In this document: one piece after another, positions 45,376 to 58,400 of the stretch
Numbering within the stretch: the first letter of the stretch is position 1
How the letters are laid out: each line of letters begins with the position of its first letter
Assembly (NCBI RefSeq): GCF_963855985.1
Contig: NC_087099.1
Location: 8,586,001-8,650,000, forward strand
DNA from: Ostrinia nubilalis
Taxonomy: Eukaryota; Arthropoda; Insecta; Lepidoptera; Crambidae
Reading direction: 5' to 3'
DNA length: 64,000 nucleotides
Position numbers and translations under genes: made by a program
The notes under the pieces: model-generated
What the model saw: only the letters and a program-made list of their open reading frames with translations
Told to the model about the DNA's origin: nothing
Databases searched by the model: none

Positions 45376-47989
45376 TATTTTATTTGAAAGTAAATCAAAG
45401 AGGAACTACGAATAGTACAACAACCGCAACCTCCGTCAAAAAATATCTAACATGTCTCGAACAAAGCCGAATGTAGCAAAGTTATTAACTTATATGACGT
45501 TTATCATCACAGCTTTAGTTGTTTGTCAGTTGGCAGGCTAGTTGGGCATATGGATGAGCTGCCTATCAATGAGTTTGAAGAGTTACCAACTTCGCCCCGC
45601 GGGAACCTCTGTACCGCTTAACACACCCTGCCGAGAAAATATACAGCCCACAAACTTTATTACCCAGTTGCTGTCAGTTACATACATCTATAAATTCTAA
45701 CATAAATAAAGTTATTTACGCAATAACTTACGGAAGTTCGGTTTAAACTTGAAATAAATTAGAATAGTTTGGAATAATGAGTTACCGCGGGTTCTAAAAC
45801 ACTAGTAAGTAAGTAGGTACATATTTGAATTTAGGTAAGGCAGTACATAATATTATTATGTGGTAAGGCTACAAATTTTAATGTAGCTTCAAATTCCTCA
45901 AAATCATCTTACGATTTTAAAATTACACAGTAACTTTTAGCATTCATAGATATTTCAAAACGAAATACTGGCATTACAAAAACAACGATACACTTAGCGA
46001 ATTGTTGAACGGGAACAAAAAGGAAAAACATATTTCGAGATATCATCAAACGATTTTCCCTTTTGTCTTTTCAAAATACAGGCTTAGTAGGACTCCGACA
46101 AGTCTTCTTTACAGCATTAGTGTTGTTTCATAACACCATTAGCTTTGTGAGTTCGCGACCATAAAAAGTAGATACAAAACGTAGCGAGTTTCCAATATTG
46201 GATCCTGCGCTGTTTGAGTAAGCAGTAAAAATGTCGTTACAATGCTATTCATTTAAACGTGCTTTTATCATTCTAGAATCTGCTTTATGTGGGTTTGTTT
46301 TGCTATCTGAGATTCAAAGGGAAACCTTTAAAACAATGCGATGTTATGTGACCACTGACCGCCCACTAAAAACTTGATGGCTATTGCTGACCAATATCAA
46401 TGTCTTTTGTAAGATGCATTGTAATAAAGTTTTTAAATGAGGAATAAATTAAAAGCATTCTTACTGCTTTAGCAGCTTGCATGGTAGAAGATGAAAATGA
46501 CTGACATTGTTTGCTCTGACACTTAAGAAAAGCCCCAGCTTATAGAATGCTTTGCCTATAACTACGTTAACTTACCACATACCTCTCATTGATATTGCAG
46601 TGACGACATAGATTCCTTAAGAACATGCCCGTCCTTGGTCGGGAAGCATGCGACTAATACCGCTTAAATACACATTCTAATGGTAATGTACAATACATAC
46701 GCCGAGGGACAGACTGACGCTGAATTAAATTATAATACATATAAGTACTTGTGTGTACATTTAAACCTAGTAGGCAATCAAATGTGCCCAAAACCCTAGG
46801 TTTTTCTATATTATCTTTAACTTTGCGATTAGTTTAATTTTAAACTTTAAGTTAAGCTGAGTAGGTATCTACTCTTTTTGAACTTTTTTGACATGATGCT
46901 CTAGCGTTCTGTTTTTTTTTTATATTTTAAAGTTTTATTGTGCTGTACCAGGAACTGAAACTAAGAACAGATCAAAAGTTGAATTTAGCTATTCATACTT
47001 ACTGATTACATGATCGACGCCGTAAAAAATGGAATACAAATAAAGGATTTAATCCTGTCTGGTAAGCTTAGCTCTTTATCTATAAGCAGAGGCCACATTC
47101 AAGGCTGACCGACAGCCAGCCCGATATTTCTCGTATGCTCTCCGGCCGAACGTCAATTTTCATTCATAATCCCTTGAATAATTTAGTTACATGCATCCTG
47201 CTAAAGATGTAAGCCGACTTATTTGCCCTCTCAAGTACAGTTTAATGTAAAACGCTTATAATACCGCCGGTATTAAACTAACTACGTTATTTATTAATGT
47301 TACTTGAGATGCGCTTATACGTTTAATATCTATTCACATTTTGATAATAATATTTGCAAAGGCAGCTCTTATCTATCTTAAAATGAGTACTCTTACTGAA
47401 ACAGTACCTATGCTTATATTCATTCACTCGATTTGCTTGTGGCCAAATAAACATAACAATAATGAGAGTTGTATCAAATAAACACACAACAGGGTAATCA
47501 AAAATTTAGCATCATGCCAAAACCCATTCCGTGGCCTTCTTTAACCGTAACTATAAACAACTGCTGTGTTTTATTATCTAGCTAGTTACTCCGCCGAGCC
47601 GAAACTCTTTTTGAACTAACAAAGTAGTAAAACAGACTATAGGCACATAAATAAAAGTTCTAGAAGCCAGTTTATATGTACACGTACTTGCACCGAAAGG
47701 GTGCAACCGTATGTATTATGTATATTAGGAATATATTCCGAACAGTTTTCTGGACAGTGCACAATTCGTATTCGCCGCATGTCCGCACCGAGATATATGA
47801 TTCCGACGTGATAGATAGCCAATTTCACAGCAGGCAGCATCTCAAAAGAGAACAAACAGATAAATGATGTTGCAATTACGTGCCAACTAATTGGGACACG
47901 GATCACGCGTGTATCTGGACATCTAGGTAGCTATAAATTATTTTAACCGCACCTCAGTTTTAAAAGAATTTGGAAATTCAACCTGTTCA
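45376..47989. other. No gene recognised
   Basis: AT-rich. Overlapping frames on both strands at 47637-47906 have no recognisable domain. Confidence 0.4.
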
Positions 47990-48840
47990 AAAATAAAGCT
48001 TTAAAGCAGCTCTTTGGAACACTCAAGCGCGTATGCGGGTGCCGAGAACCATCGAATGATTGCCAGCTTAATCCCTCAATCGTCAGAACTACTTTTTATT
48101 CCTTTATGACCATTTCAGCGCCCGAAATTCTACGTTATGTGTCAGGCGACCTGAATGTAAATGTGGGACCCTCCTTTCGGTACACGTCAAACAATATTTT
48201 CATTACGCTTCCGAAGCTCCTCTCTTTCAAAGCTTTAACTGAATTCAGTATGCCCAATGAAAAACATGCATTTCTCCCCGAGTCCCTGACTAATCCCATG
48301 TACATGAACGATACGAGACTTTTTGCAATACACAAACAGCCAAAAGGATGTCTACAAGTTAAAATTCATTTTAAAAACGAATGTTTTGCGTAACGAATTT
48401 CACCGGAACTGGTTGCGGTCTTCAAATGAAAATAACGAAGAATAAAAAGAAAATGTTTACGAAAAACGTTATTTAACTCCTGAGGGGAGATTCTTAAATT
48501 AATTGCGAGATTTCTGAATGTTAAACAGTGGTGTACAAAAACGAGTTGTTGATATTTTTGTCTAACACGGGCGCCAGAGGCCGAACAGACGGTGACGGCG
48601 GCATCCGCTTTGTTCCTGCGCCCGCCATTGGAAGGAAAGATAAAAATTACCAACTCCGAGGTGCTTCAGGGGTTTTTATCAAAGCCGAAAACAAAGGGTT
48701 GTTTAATGACGGTATTAGTGGAAAGTTCACGATAAATTCGAGGTCGTTAGGGGTCCTTTGTCACTGTTGTATTGTACCGGAGTCGAAGTTCTTACGAATG
48801 GTTTCATCGGAAAACCTGATTCAATGTACATTTTAGATAA
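47990..48840. other. Open-frame-dense segment, product unknown
   Basis: Frames of about 95-102 codons are open on both strands (plus 48106-48393 and 48528-48836; minus 48366-48653). The segment is less AT-rich than its neighbours, notably 48565-48640. I recognise no domain, and the overlap of both strands argues that most of this is compositional. It could hide a decayed gene. Confidence 0.25.
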
Positions 48841-49854
48841 GAGCATCATTATTGGAATGGAGTTTTGATAAATAATTTTATTTCATGTGGAATGCTTTTG
48901 TATCGAAACCTATTCAAGAACCGTTGCTTTCGATTACCTCGATGTGGAAAGGTACTTTATTTTCGGATATTAACACTTGAAAGACATAATAATATTGTAA
49001 AAATATGCTGAAATAATTTGCATTTACCTACAACAGTTTCAGCAAGTTAATGACAGTTTAACTAGGTGAAAGGTATACAATAAATATTTTATCCTATGCC
49101 ATTTGCTAATAGTATAAAATTACCATTAAATAATGGAAGTCCACGAAAAACGCGTGTGTGGATAAAGGTGAGTGCACAAAGGACCAAGATCCCGGTAGAG
49201 ATAAATCGGTACAAGCTAAACCCGATTGAAACATATCTGGATCAGGATTACCAGCATTTCCTGGCCTCCAGCTTTTACACAAATTAGAAGTAGCTAAAAT
49301 AAATTATTGCTTTTTTGAATTGGGTAAAATAATATGGTCAACTGAACTTCACTTCGATTTAGTAAGTAATTCTAAAATTCTTTATTTTTGGGAACAATAT
49401 TTTATAACATTTAACATGTACTTCACTATAGGAAGGCTTTCATGAGAACATCATGTTGAAGAAGTTCCACGTCTTGTGCCTACAATAAGTAGGCTAATGG
49501 AAATTGTCAATTTATTGACTAATCGAGCATGCATAAATTATTATAATAATAAATCAGTCTCGGCATCCCCAATTATTACTTACCTTAAGTGTAGAACTCA
49601 ATTACATGTGTTTATATCACCTTGTTTTTTAATCCTCGCTAATAGAAGCTGTAACGCATTTATTACAATCTAAAGCCCCATTTTCGGTTAACTCACACAT
49701 GAACCCGGGAAAATATTGTCATATTCATAAATTTATGAAAATGAGACCAAAATAACGCTAATGTGTAATGCAGAGCAACGGATACAGAGAGCACAATCCA
49801 TTAGCACAGGGTGTTATTACTCGCGTCCGCACCAAACTGACATTTGCACCCGGC
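48841..49854. other. No gene recognised
   Basis: AT-rich. A short frame at 49096-49287 contains a donor-like AAAG/GTGAGT, without other support. Confidence 0.4.
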
Positions 49855-50102
49855 TAGGGTTACCATATAAGAATTTAAAGTCCTTTTAAGTAAAAACAAA
49901 AATAAGTTCGAAAATTTTAGCCACAAAATCATATAAACACCTGCATCCTCACCTCAATCCTCACGCGATAAAAATAACTAGGTAAAGTACTCATAATATT
50001 TGAGAGGTTGTCCCACCTAAGTTAAAAACCCGGATGATTATACAGCTGGACATAGACTGGGCGGTCGAAAGTCCGGTCAAATTCTTACGGTTGGTAACCC
50101 TG
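49855..50102. mobile_element. hAT-like MITE (248 bp)
   Basis: TAGGGTTACCATATAAGAAT at the left mirrors CAGGGTTACCAACCGTAAGA read inward from the right, and both lead into AATTT. The flanks cacccggc (49847-49854) and cacccgcc (50103-50110) are an 8-bp target duplication with one difference. No coding capacity. Confidence 0.75.
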
Positions 50103-51372
50103 CACCCGCCACAATCCCGCTAAAAAGCCGACCCGCTTCTTCGTCCCACTCCTTTGCAAAAGGCGAAAAAGGAATCAAATTGTGAAGGATGGAATTTCGA
50201 AATAATCACATAACGTGAAACAACCATGGTGTTTGCTTATGAGATGCGAACTTTCTATCTTCAGAACTTTTTAAATGGTTTTCAGTCTTCTTTTTGGTAC
50301 AAGTAAATACACACACTGTGACTAAAACAAGTTCATTATTATAAACATTCCTACGTAGAAAAAAAACATTTATCCCTTCTAAATGGATTTGTGAACCTGA
50401 AATGCATATCAAATACTTACCAAGCTTCTTCCTGAAACAATTTACTTCGTTGAAGTAATTTTCTCGGCGAACTCCGTTATCTGCAGCATTTGTAAGTCGC
50501 CCCGCTAATTACGTTACAAATAAGACAACTATCTCCGATTATACTCGCTCGAAGCCAACAATGAAGTTTCACAATGAAACTTTCATTGGTGGACCGCTTA
50601 GGGTCGGGCGTCCCGTACAGATTACGTTTTACCCGGATTAAAGGTTCCCGGGGGATAAAACCTTTCACTTATTTCTAAATCACGTGTAGAACCGCAGGAG
50701 TAAGCTATTTCCATGATTTAATGTCACTCTTATTCCTGCAACAAGCCTATAAGCGTACTTGAGTATGTAATACTTCATTCTAGTCCTAAAAATACCTAGG
50801 AATTAGTATAGTATCTACAAAATAGCGAAAAGGGACAAAACATAAATCTGATTTTTAAAAATAGACACAACATTCATTCGTTAATAGACTTGGAATAACT
50901 ATTTATAGCACGAAAACACAATTCCACGGCGCTACATACAGGTTGTGAGTTATTTTTAGATACGAGTATAAACTAGTATTTCAATAACCTATGTGGTTAT
51001 TGTTTGATGATGAGATATGACTTCTGAGCGTTCTGACATAAATTATATATTCATAGGTTTACTAGTAACCTAGTAGGTATCTTCAATCCTACATTGGTAT
51101 AAATATTCGTGGATCGCTTTAGATACCACAATGACTGTTTCCAAATTTCTACTCAATGATACAAAACACAAAAAGAAGATGGACTTTATTTCAAACTTTA
51201 CAACAAACTTTATTTCAAGTATTGTAGTCAATGCACTGAGGCGTACTTATAAAAAACAATAACATTAAATTACGGGAACTAAAAACGTGACTATTAGTAA
51301 TTTGTGCAATACAAATTACCAACTAATATTCTTCAAAAAAAGGGTACCGCTTTCTAATTCTGGATACTTATC
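50103..51372. other. No gene recognised
   Basis: AT-rich. The patch at 50560-50660 is GC-richer and open on the minus strand, but no product is recognised. Confidence 0.4.
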
Positions 51373-53483
51373 CAGTGCCGTATTATCCATAAGGCACTTT
51401 AGGCCAGTGCCTAGGGGCCCACTATGGCCAGGGGCCCACTATGACCAGGGGCCCAGCACTCCCGATAAAAAAATGAAAAAAAATAATGTTAAAGATTATT
51501 TTTTATGCAACAAAACTCAAACCACCTCAAAACTTCGCCTTATTTTGGTTTACACATCCAATCGTCATAATATTTCGATATTGTGGAACCTAATTAATTT
51601 TCGTGACGTTGGCATTACTGCTTTGGTTTACATGACAGGTCGACGGTCGACGCCCTTCAGAGGCTAAAAAGCCTCACTGCGGAGGCTAGGGAGAGGGCTG
51701 AGGGTGTATTGGCTGTATCATTCAATATAGCCAACGCTTTCAATACTATCCCTCATTCCACTATACTCTAGGCACTTCAACATCACAGGGTGCCTCAGTA
51801 CCTTTGAGCGCTGCTGGCCGATTACTTACGGGACCGCGAAGTCCTGTATGTTAACAGAGACGGCCAGCTCTAACGGCGCGGTATAGCCAGCGGGGTTCCG
51901 CAGGGTTCGGTGCTCGGTCTACTCTTGTGGAACCTAGGCTTCAACTAGCTCCTCCGGGGCGTCCTTCTCGCGGGCATGAGTGTCACATGCTATACGGATG
52001 ACACTCTGGTCACTGCCCGGGGAAGACATTTGGGGCCTCGGCACGGCTGGCGTCGGCGGGCGGCACATTAGCCGCTCGCAGAATACAACGCCTCGGTCTG
52101 AAAGTCGCGCTGGAGAAGACTGAGGCCCTCTTCTTTCCGGGGCCTCGCCAGCGCGCCCCTCCCGACGCGTTGAGGACGTTAGGATTGACGTCAAAGGCCA
52201 AATGAAATATCTGGGCCTCACGCTTGACGGGAGGTGGCATTTTAGCCCGCACTTCAACGGGCTAGCGCCACGCCTCCTCAAGGCAGCAAACGCACTGAGT
52301 TGGCTCCTCCTGAATTTGGGAGGGCCACAAACGAGGTGTCGTCGACTTTATGCCGGCGTTCTGAGGAACATGGCGCTGTATGGCGCCCCAGTCTGGGAGA
52401 ACGCACTCAACAAGAGGGAGAATGCTGCCCTTCTGCGCAGACCCCAGCGGGCCATAGCGCAGAGGGTCGCAAGGACCTACCGCACGGTAGGGCACGCTGC
52501 GGCGTGCGTCCTCGCTGGTACTCCTCCTTGGAAGCTAGAAGCTGGGGCTTTGTCTGTCATCTATCACTGGATGGCAGACAAGACCAAGGCGCGTGGAAAG
52601 CGCCCGGCCCCGGAGCAGTGCGGCGCCGTCACGAAGACATGACTCGCGCGCAGTTTGACCGCCATTGGTCCTGTTCTGGACCAATGGTTGGAACGACCGC
52701 ACGGGTTCCTCACGTTCCGTCTGGCGCAGGTGCTGACTGGGCATGGCTGCTTCGGTTCGTACCTGCAAAGAATCGGGCGAGAGGAATCCCCGTGTGCCAC
52801 AAATGTGGCGCGGCGGATGACACGGTGCAGCACACCCTCGCGGTCTGCACAGGCTGGGAGGAGCAGCGTCGTGTCCTCACTGCGGTCGTGGGCCGGGATC
52901 TTTCGCTTCCAAGCCTGGTCATCGCCATGCTGGGAAGTGAAGGATGCTGGAAGGTGGTCGCCTCCTTTTGCGAAGAGGTGATCCTTCAGAAGGAGGCAGC
53001 GGAGCGCGAGCGAGAGAACGATCCTCTCGCCCCATCGCTCCGCAGGCGGAGAAGGGGCCGGAGAAGGCAGTTGTACGACCGTTCTACTCTGCCCCCAGGT
53101 GGCGGCCAGCAGGCCGGGGGTGCGGGGGCACCCTTGTCACCTTCGTCTGACGGGAACGGCTTGGCGTTTCGGGCATTCCCGTCGGACAAGGGGGGCGTGT
53201 AGGGTCCGCCGTGTAGGCGAGCTGTCGCTGTAGCGTGGTGTCGCGGAAGTCTAAGGCTACGGCCGGATACTCGCGACACCCCCACTCGGGCTACGACGAA
53301 AAGCCGCGGAGGTTTTAGTGGGTATACCCCGTCCTTTTCCCTTTTTAGGGCGCCGGGAGTCCCACACACCACCCTGTCCCCCTGCAGTGGTGACAGTGCG
53401 CAAAGCATTTCCTCCGCGACAAAAAAAAGGGGGGCCCAAAACGAGCTGTGCCTAGAGGCCCCGAGATGGTTAATCCGGCCCTG
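51373..53483. mobile_element. hAT element containing an R1 LINE insertion
   Basis: A perfect 8-bp target duplication, tacttatc (51365-51372 and 53484-53491), flanks inverted ends CAGTGCCGTATTATCCAT and (inward) CAGGGCCGGATTAACCAT, 15/18 matching. Without the R1 block the hAT part is only about 320 bp, a MITE. Its left part has about three tandem copies of a 17-bp unit, aggggcccactatggcc (51412-51460). Confidence 0.87.
51637..53428 (+). pseudogene. R1-clade LINE, 5'-truncated, decayed ORF2
   Basis: R1 elements encode an endonuclease-RT protein that inserts by target-primed reverse transcription. Here the endonuclease is absent. The RT starts at a RSTVDA motif (51637), passes NAFNTIPHS (about 51730-51760), GVPQGSVLG (about 51893-51920) and the catalytic region CYTDDTL (about 51988-52010), where R1 proteins usually have YADD. 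Five stops interrupt this part. A second frame (52202-52642) holds the KYLGLTLD to ALYGAPVW region. A third (from about 52655) holds LTGHGCFG. A fourth block carries the C-terminal CX2CX8HX4C knuckle (52795-52848) and ends at 53202. The 3' UTR ends in A8 (53421-53428). The block is GC-rich against an AT-rich background. Confidence 0.85.
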
Positions 53484-53491
53484 TACTTATC

Positions 53492-54164
53492 TAAGAACTC
53501 CGTTTGAGTCTTTACTGTTTTACTTTACAATTGACATCCTGTTATATTATTACAACCTAAACCCGTTGTGCAAACTTCTTTGTGTGGTTACAGAGCCCAA
53601 TTCCGACCATCCTATCAAACAGCGGAGATCCAGTGCCGTCAGAAATTCTCCCTGCCGTCAAACAACGTACAAATTAAAGCTGGATTGAATGAGCAAGCTT
53701 ACAAACAGTGCTATCCAATTACCGATGCGACCGCAGCACGAGATCGATTCAGCATTATATGCAGAGGCATTTTAACAAAACGCAGTTATGTATAGTGCAT
53801 GAGAGTGATGTTTCCGAGTGCCGCCTGTGCCGGTCAGGGCTGTCCACTGTGGTCCCCATGCTTATTTCAATTGTTTATTACCATAATACAGAAAATTATG
53901 GCCATAATATCTGACACGAATGAGGAGCAATATAAGATTTTGAATAAAGACCACGTCTCGGAAAACGAATTGTACCTATCTAGGATCCCTCTGCTCGATA
54001 GACAGATTCCTCATGAAGATGGAAGCTGGTTGAAAAAATTAAATCGTGCACTTTCATTGGCTGATATAAGACCAGCTATGCTCAGGCTACGCCCACAGGT
54101 ACCTTCTAGAAACGTTTTTAACATGTTGATGGAATTTCTTGGTTTACTTCATTACTTCCACTGA
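53492..54164 (+). other. Unrecognised open-frame segment downstream of the hAT element
   Basis: Several overlapping plus-strand frames (53568-53795, 53708-53914 and 53799-54164) are open. The last encodes 121 residues ending RPAMLRLRPQVPSRNVF and following. A TTACAG acceptor-like site lies at about 53593. No domain was identified. The frame changes suggest a decayed coding sequence at best. Confidence 0.22.
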
Positions 54165-55146
54165 TTTTATTTTTTTATTACGTACGTCTGCAAAAGTTTA
54201 CACTTATTATGATGATTATTTGTCGTTGGTTATTTAGATATTACATGTTCATTCCGAAACAATGTCAAATATAAAACCGTAGTATGAAAAGTGCCATACC
54301 CAATTACTTCTTACAATAACATTTTTCGTTTCACCTCTTACCCTTATCTCAAAGATATATTGATGCTTTTGTTACAGTATGTGCCTAGACTAAATAATAT
54401 TATAATAAGGAGAGAAACCTTTTCTACAAGGACAACAAAGGCTTACATCATAATATCTAAAACCTGGACGGTTTCCAAAGATTGGGATGGAGACCTCCAT
54501 CACCCTTTAAGATGACCTATACTGAGAACCAAGAAAAACTATCGTGATACTTAATACCAAGGAATATGACCTACAATACAAGTACCAAGGATTAAACTTT
54601 TTTGTTCAATAGCCCACAAAACAAAATTACAACGAAGTTTCCAAAACCTGGACATGTTCCAACATTTCCTTGAGCTACCTTCACTGCTAATATACAGCTT
54701 GAATGAAATTTCTCATTACAGAAAAGCCGTAAAGAAACTCCTACAACTTCCGCTGTAAGGTACGAAAACGCCGTTCAATAAAAAACAAACACCATTTAAT
54801 TTTCGTTTATATTAAACATAAACATAAGCACTACAGGCACATGGACGGTCAGACCATTTTATATAGCGTATTACTCGTATTTGGTCATAAACACTCGTAA
54901 TTCTGAAGTCATTGGACTTGATCGTATAATAAGCTCTATTTTACGTCGTCCTTCCATACCAGAAATCGTTGTTTGGTTTATGTTTGATACCTAGCTTGAT
55001 AATAGAATATAGCTTACTATAACAGCACAAACTCTCTCATACAGACACTGAATATCCTGAGAAAATTGTCTAGGAATATTCAGGCATATTCTGAATATTG
55101 CGCTTTGTTGTCGAATCAATAGATCCGTAGCATTTCGAATATCGCT
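54165..55146. other. No gene recognised
   Basis: AT-rich. A short phrase, aaacctggac-gtttcca, occurs near 54460 and again near 54645. Confidence 0.4.
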
Positions 55147-55440
55147 CACTATAGAGCCAAAGTACACGATGCGTTGCGGCGCCGCACCACAAAGCTTTCG
55201 CCGTAACGGCGAGCACACGAGCGGTGCGGCGCCGCAACCACACCGCAACGATGTTTGTAGGAGCCGCTCCAACGTCGCAACGCATTTGCCCCTCCCTGCA
55301 TTATCTCGCATAGTCCGGTGTGGCGCCGCAGCGCATCGTCACGTCTCGTGCCATAGGTATTACATATACGACGCAGCGACACCGCTCCAGGGTCGTACCG
55401 CCTCGGCGCCGCAACGCATTGTGTGCTTTGGCTCATACTG
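55147..55440. mobile_element. CpG-rich inverted-repeat element (294 bp)
   Basis: The left end CACTATAGAGCCAAAGTACA mirrors the right end read inward, CAGTATGAGCCAAAGCACAC. Both continue into a ATGCGTTGCGGCGCCG-type stretch, about 36 bp in all. The interior repeats gcggcgccgca-type units and is very rich in CG. No matching target duplication was found at this boundary, so the superfamily is unknown. Frames read across it on both strands are shadows of the repeat. Confidence 0.72.
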
Positions 55441-58400
55441 TATGTATACGAAGACCGCAGGTAGCCCTGCCTGAAACGCGAGCATGCTATCGAGTATGAC
55501 CTACATCGTGGGAAATAATAAACACTTCCCTTGCAGTTTGTAGCATCGAGAGCTCTTATCGGCCGATTTTCCACTTACATTATTAAAGTGAGTTATTACG
55601 CTAAGATAATGGCTCCGTTATTTTAGGAGCGAGACTTCATAAAAGCGCCCAAGCTTAATGAACAATGCAACTAAAACAAGTTATTGGAATTTAGTATTTC
55701 TTGTTAATATTTAATTTTCAAAATTTTATATTTTCTGTAGTATACCTACCATTTTTTCATTTGAAACCTTCAAAAATCAATAGAAAACAAGAAAATAAAA
55801 TACGTTTTAGATGGTTGTTTTGAAGCTTACGAATTCGACATGGGTAAATCAATGCAGCGGGGAGAAGCAATCGGTTTAAGTTTGTTTACTTTCGGGATCG
55901 TGCATAAGTAGGTACCGAAGTACATGAATTTATTAGAAAAGGCTGGAGTAGACCTATTCAGAAAATAAAATTATACCTGCAGTGTCTTACTGAAAACAGC
56001 ACGCGTTCTGAGAATTATAATGGCTTAACTAGTCAGGACATGAGTACAATAAAAACAATGAATTAATTCATAACTCTCCTGAGTCGTAACTTGTTTAAAC
56101 GAACAGAAACAAAAAGCCGTTTCAGCGTAAATGAAAACAATGGCGGCTAGTGGTTGCCGTTGCAAATCAAATTACAACTTTTACATTACGCGGGTTCCTA
56201 GATTCATTCAACATAAACTTGTGGGCCTTTTGCACTTAAAACTTCCCCAGGGTAAAACTGTGCGGCCACATTATATCGCTGAACGAATGTTATTGTTTGT
56301 GAAGGGAACTTTAGTCTGGGATTAAATTCCGCTGAAGTGCCCCGGTGTCAGACAGCCCGGTTAGCGATCGTCTGGTGACTGGAGAACAACTTTTTTGCAG
56401 CTGAAAATAAGGCTGGCTATATCCGTGAAGCTTTTAGCATTCTCAATGGACAGATGATTTGATGGAAACGTTTATAGCTTCTTTTAGCCGTAGTTGGCCT
56501 CGATGCATAAACTTATCCGTGACTTTAAATAACAGCGACGAAAGATGGATTTAATTTGAAAATGTTTTATAAACAACGAAGATAAATTTAAAATGAATAA
56601 AATGGCAATAATAGATAGTACTTCAACATACTTTAACAGTTTCTTTATGTATTCGTAAGTAAATACTTACCTCAACAGTTTCTTTCCGTTATGTGATTGG
56701 TTAATGACCTTTTTCATTACTTGCCTTTCCTATGAAATGCCTTGATCTGGTCATTTCCACGGGCAGGATCCAGGGTCGATAACCTGTGGTTGGACACTGT
56801 TGGCACCGTCCTATTTATAGCACTGCATAATAGCTTACCGCATCTTAAGATTATAACTTGTCGTCGCCAAAAACACCTTGCAAAAACAGTATCATCTTCA
56901 TCATCTGGATTTCATCAAAAACGTGTGGACATACTATTCTAAATAGAAACGTTCAAGCACCTAGAACTTAAACAAAACATATGAATCTCGCACAATCGTC
57001 CGACCTATCTCGATCCAGTTCTCAAGACAAATGAGCCTATTAAGAACTCGTGTAAAACTACGGCCCTTGAGGTGGTTCGGTAATAACATCGAATATATTC
57101 AGATGTGAGATTGTGTATGTAATCGCGTTGCCGGCACGGGCGGGATTTACGAGCGGGCCGCTTCCGCGCGCTCCGAAACTATTTCCATGGCCTTTTTGTG
57201 TTGAACACGACGATTCAATGCGGCTAATTTTATTGTGATGGGACAATTGGTTCAATTAACACAATAAAGGTCGTGGTTTGTGCAAAGCATGATGTCGTGG
57301 AAAATTGGCTGAATTCTTAGTTTTTCTAAGTTCTAGGCTTTCTATCGATGCTGTATGGTAGCAAACTATGTGCCACTGAAAAAATAAAGTTCTAGAATTT
57401 CAGGAATATTTTACTGGAAATACAATTCGAATACATACTTAAATAACAACAAATAAGTTTATCCTTCGAGGGATAAAGCTTTTAAAAAAGCACAATATAA
57501 GAAAAGCTACCAATTTCAGCTTTTAATGTTGTTTTTTGATAACCTAGTATTATTAAAGTACGTTCCACTTCACACACTTCAGTGAAATGCAATTGTATCC
57601 ATATCAGCATCACCATCTACAAGGTCTTCCGCCAGTTATGGCAGGGGCAAAGTTGTTATTTTTGCTCACAGCTATGTTGCATACGACACCGACGCTGCGG
57701 CGTGCCTAGGTCCATTTTATGCAGGCTGCTTTTTGGGTCACGTCTGTAATTTTTACCAGGTAGTGCAGAATATTGTTCTGTATTCGGTTAGATAACTTAT
57801 ACTTACTTCGGTTCACCATTTTGTTTAATGTTAATGAAATTAAGGAAAAACTGTATAAGGTAATTCGAATCCTAAAACATACTCGTACCTTGAAATAATT
57901 AGGCGATGCTTTACAATACACGAAAAAGTACTAACATATTTGGGTAGAGTTTTGGAGTTAACGAAGTAAAAAAGTATTTCGACTCGAAATACTTAAAGCT
58001 TACCACGGAAACTTTATTTTCTTTTGCAGCCGCGAAGAACTGACTTGATTTAGAGTTATGTCTTCACAGATATCCTGAAATGTAAAACATAAGTACGAGT
58101 ATTTTCTACGTAACTTACTCGTACTTCTATTGTACCCAAAATGCTCGATGTAAACTCTTGACTAAATTAACACAGAACATTTTGATTGAACTTTTTATAT
58201 TTAAGTAGCGAAAACTTTAGCTAGGTAGGTTAGGTTAAGTTGGTGGTACTTGTCATCTTTTTCGATATTAGTTAAATGATTATAGAGTTTAATTTTGGCA
58301 GGTATTAATGTACGAGTAACTTAGTAGAGTCAGTTTAAATCACCATATGTGGCTAATAGTAGCTAAATAAGGGACTAGAAACCACAAAGATAAAAAATAA

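Noticed and set aside
52262..53439. Many additional frames on both strands over the R1 fragment
   Set aside because: They are shadows of GC-rich R1 sequence; only the plus-strand frames match R1 protein motifs.
55149..55574. Long overlapping frames on both strands
   Set aside because: They are created by the CpG-rich inverted-repeat element, where GC-rich sequence has few stop codons.
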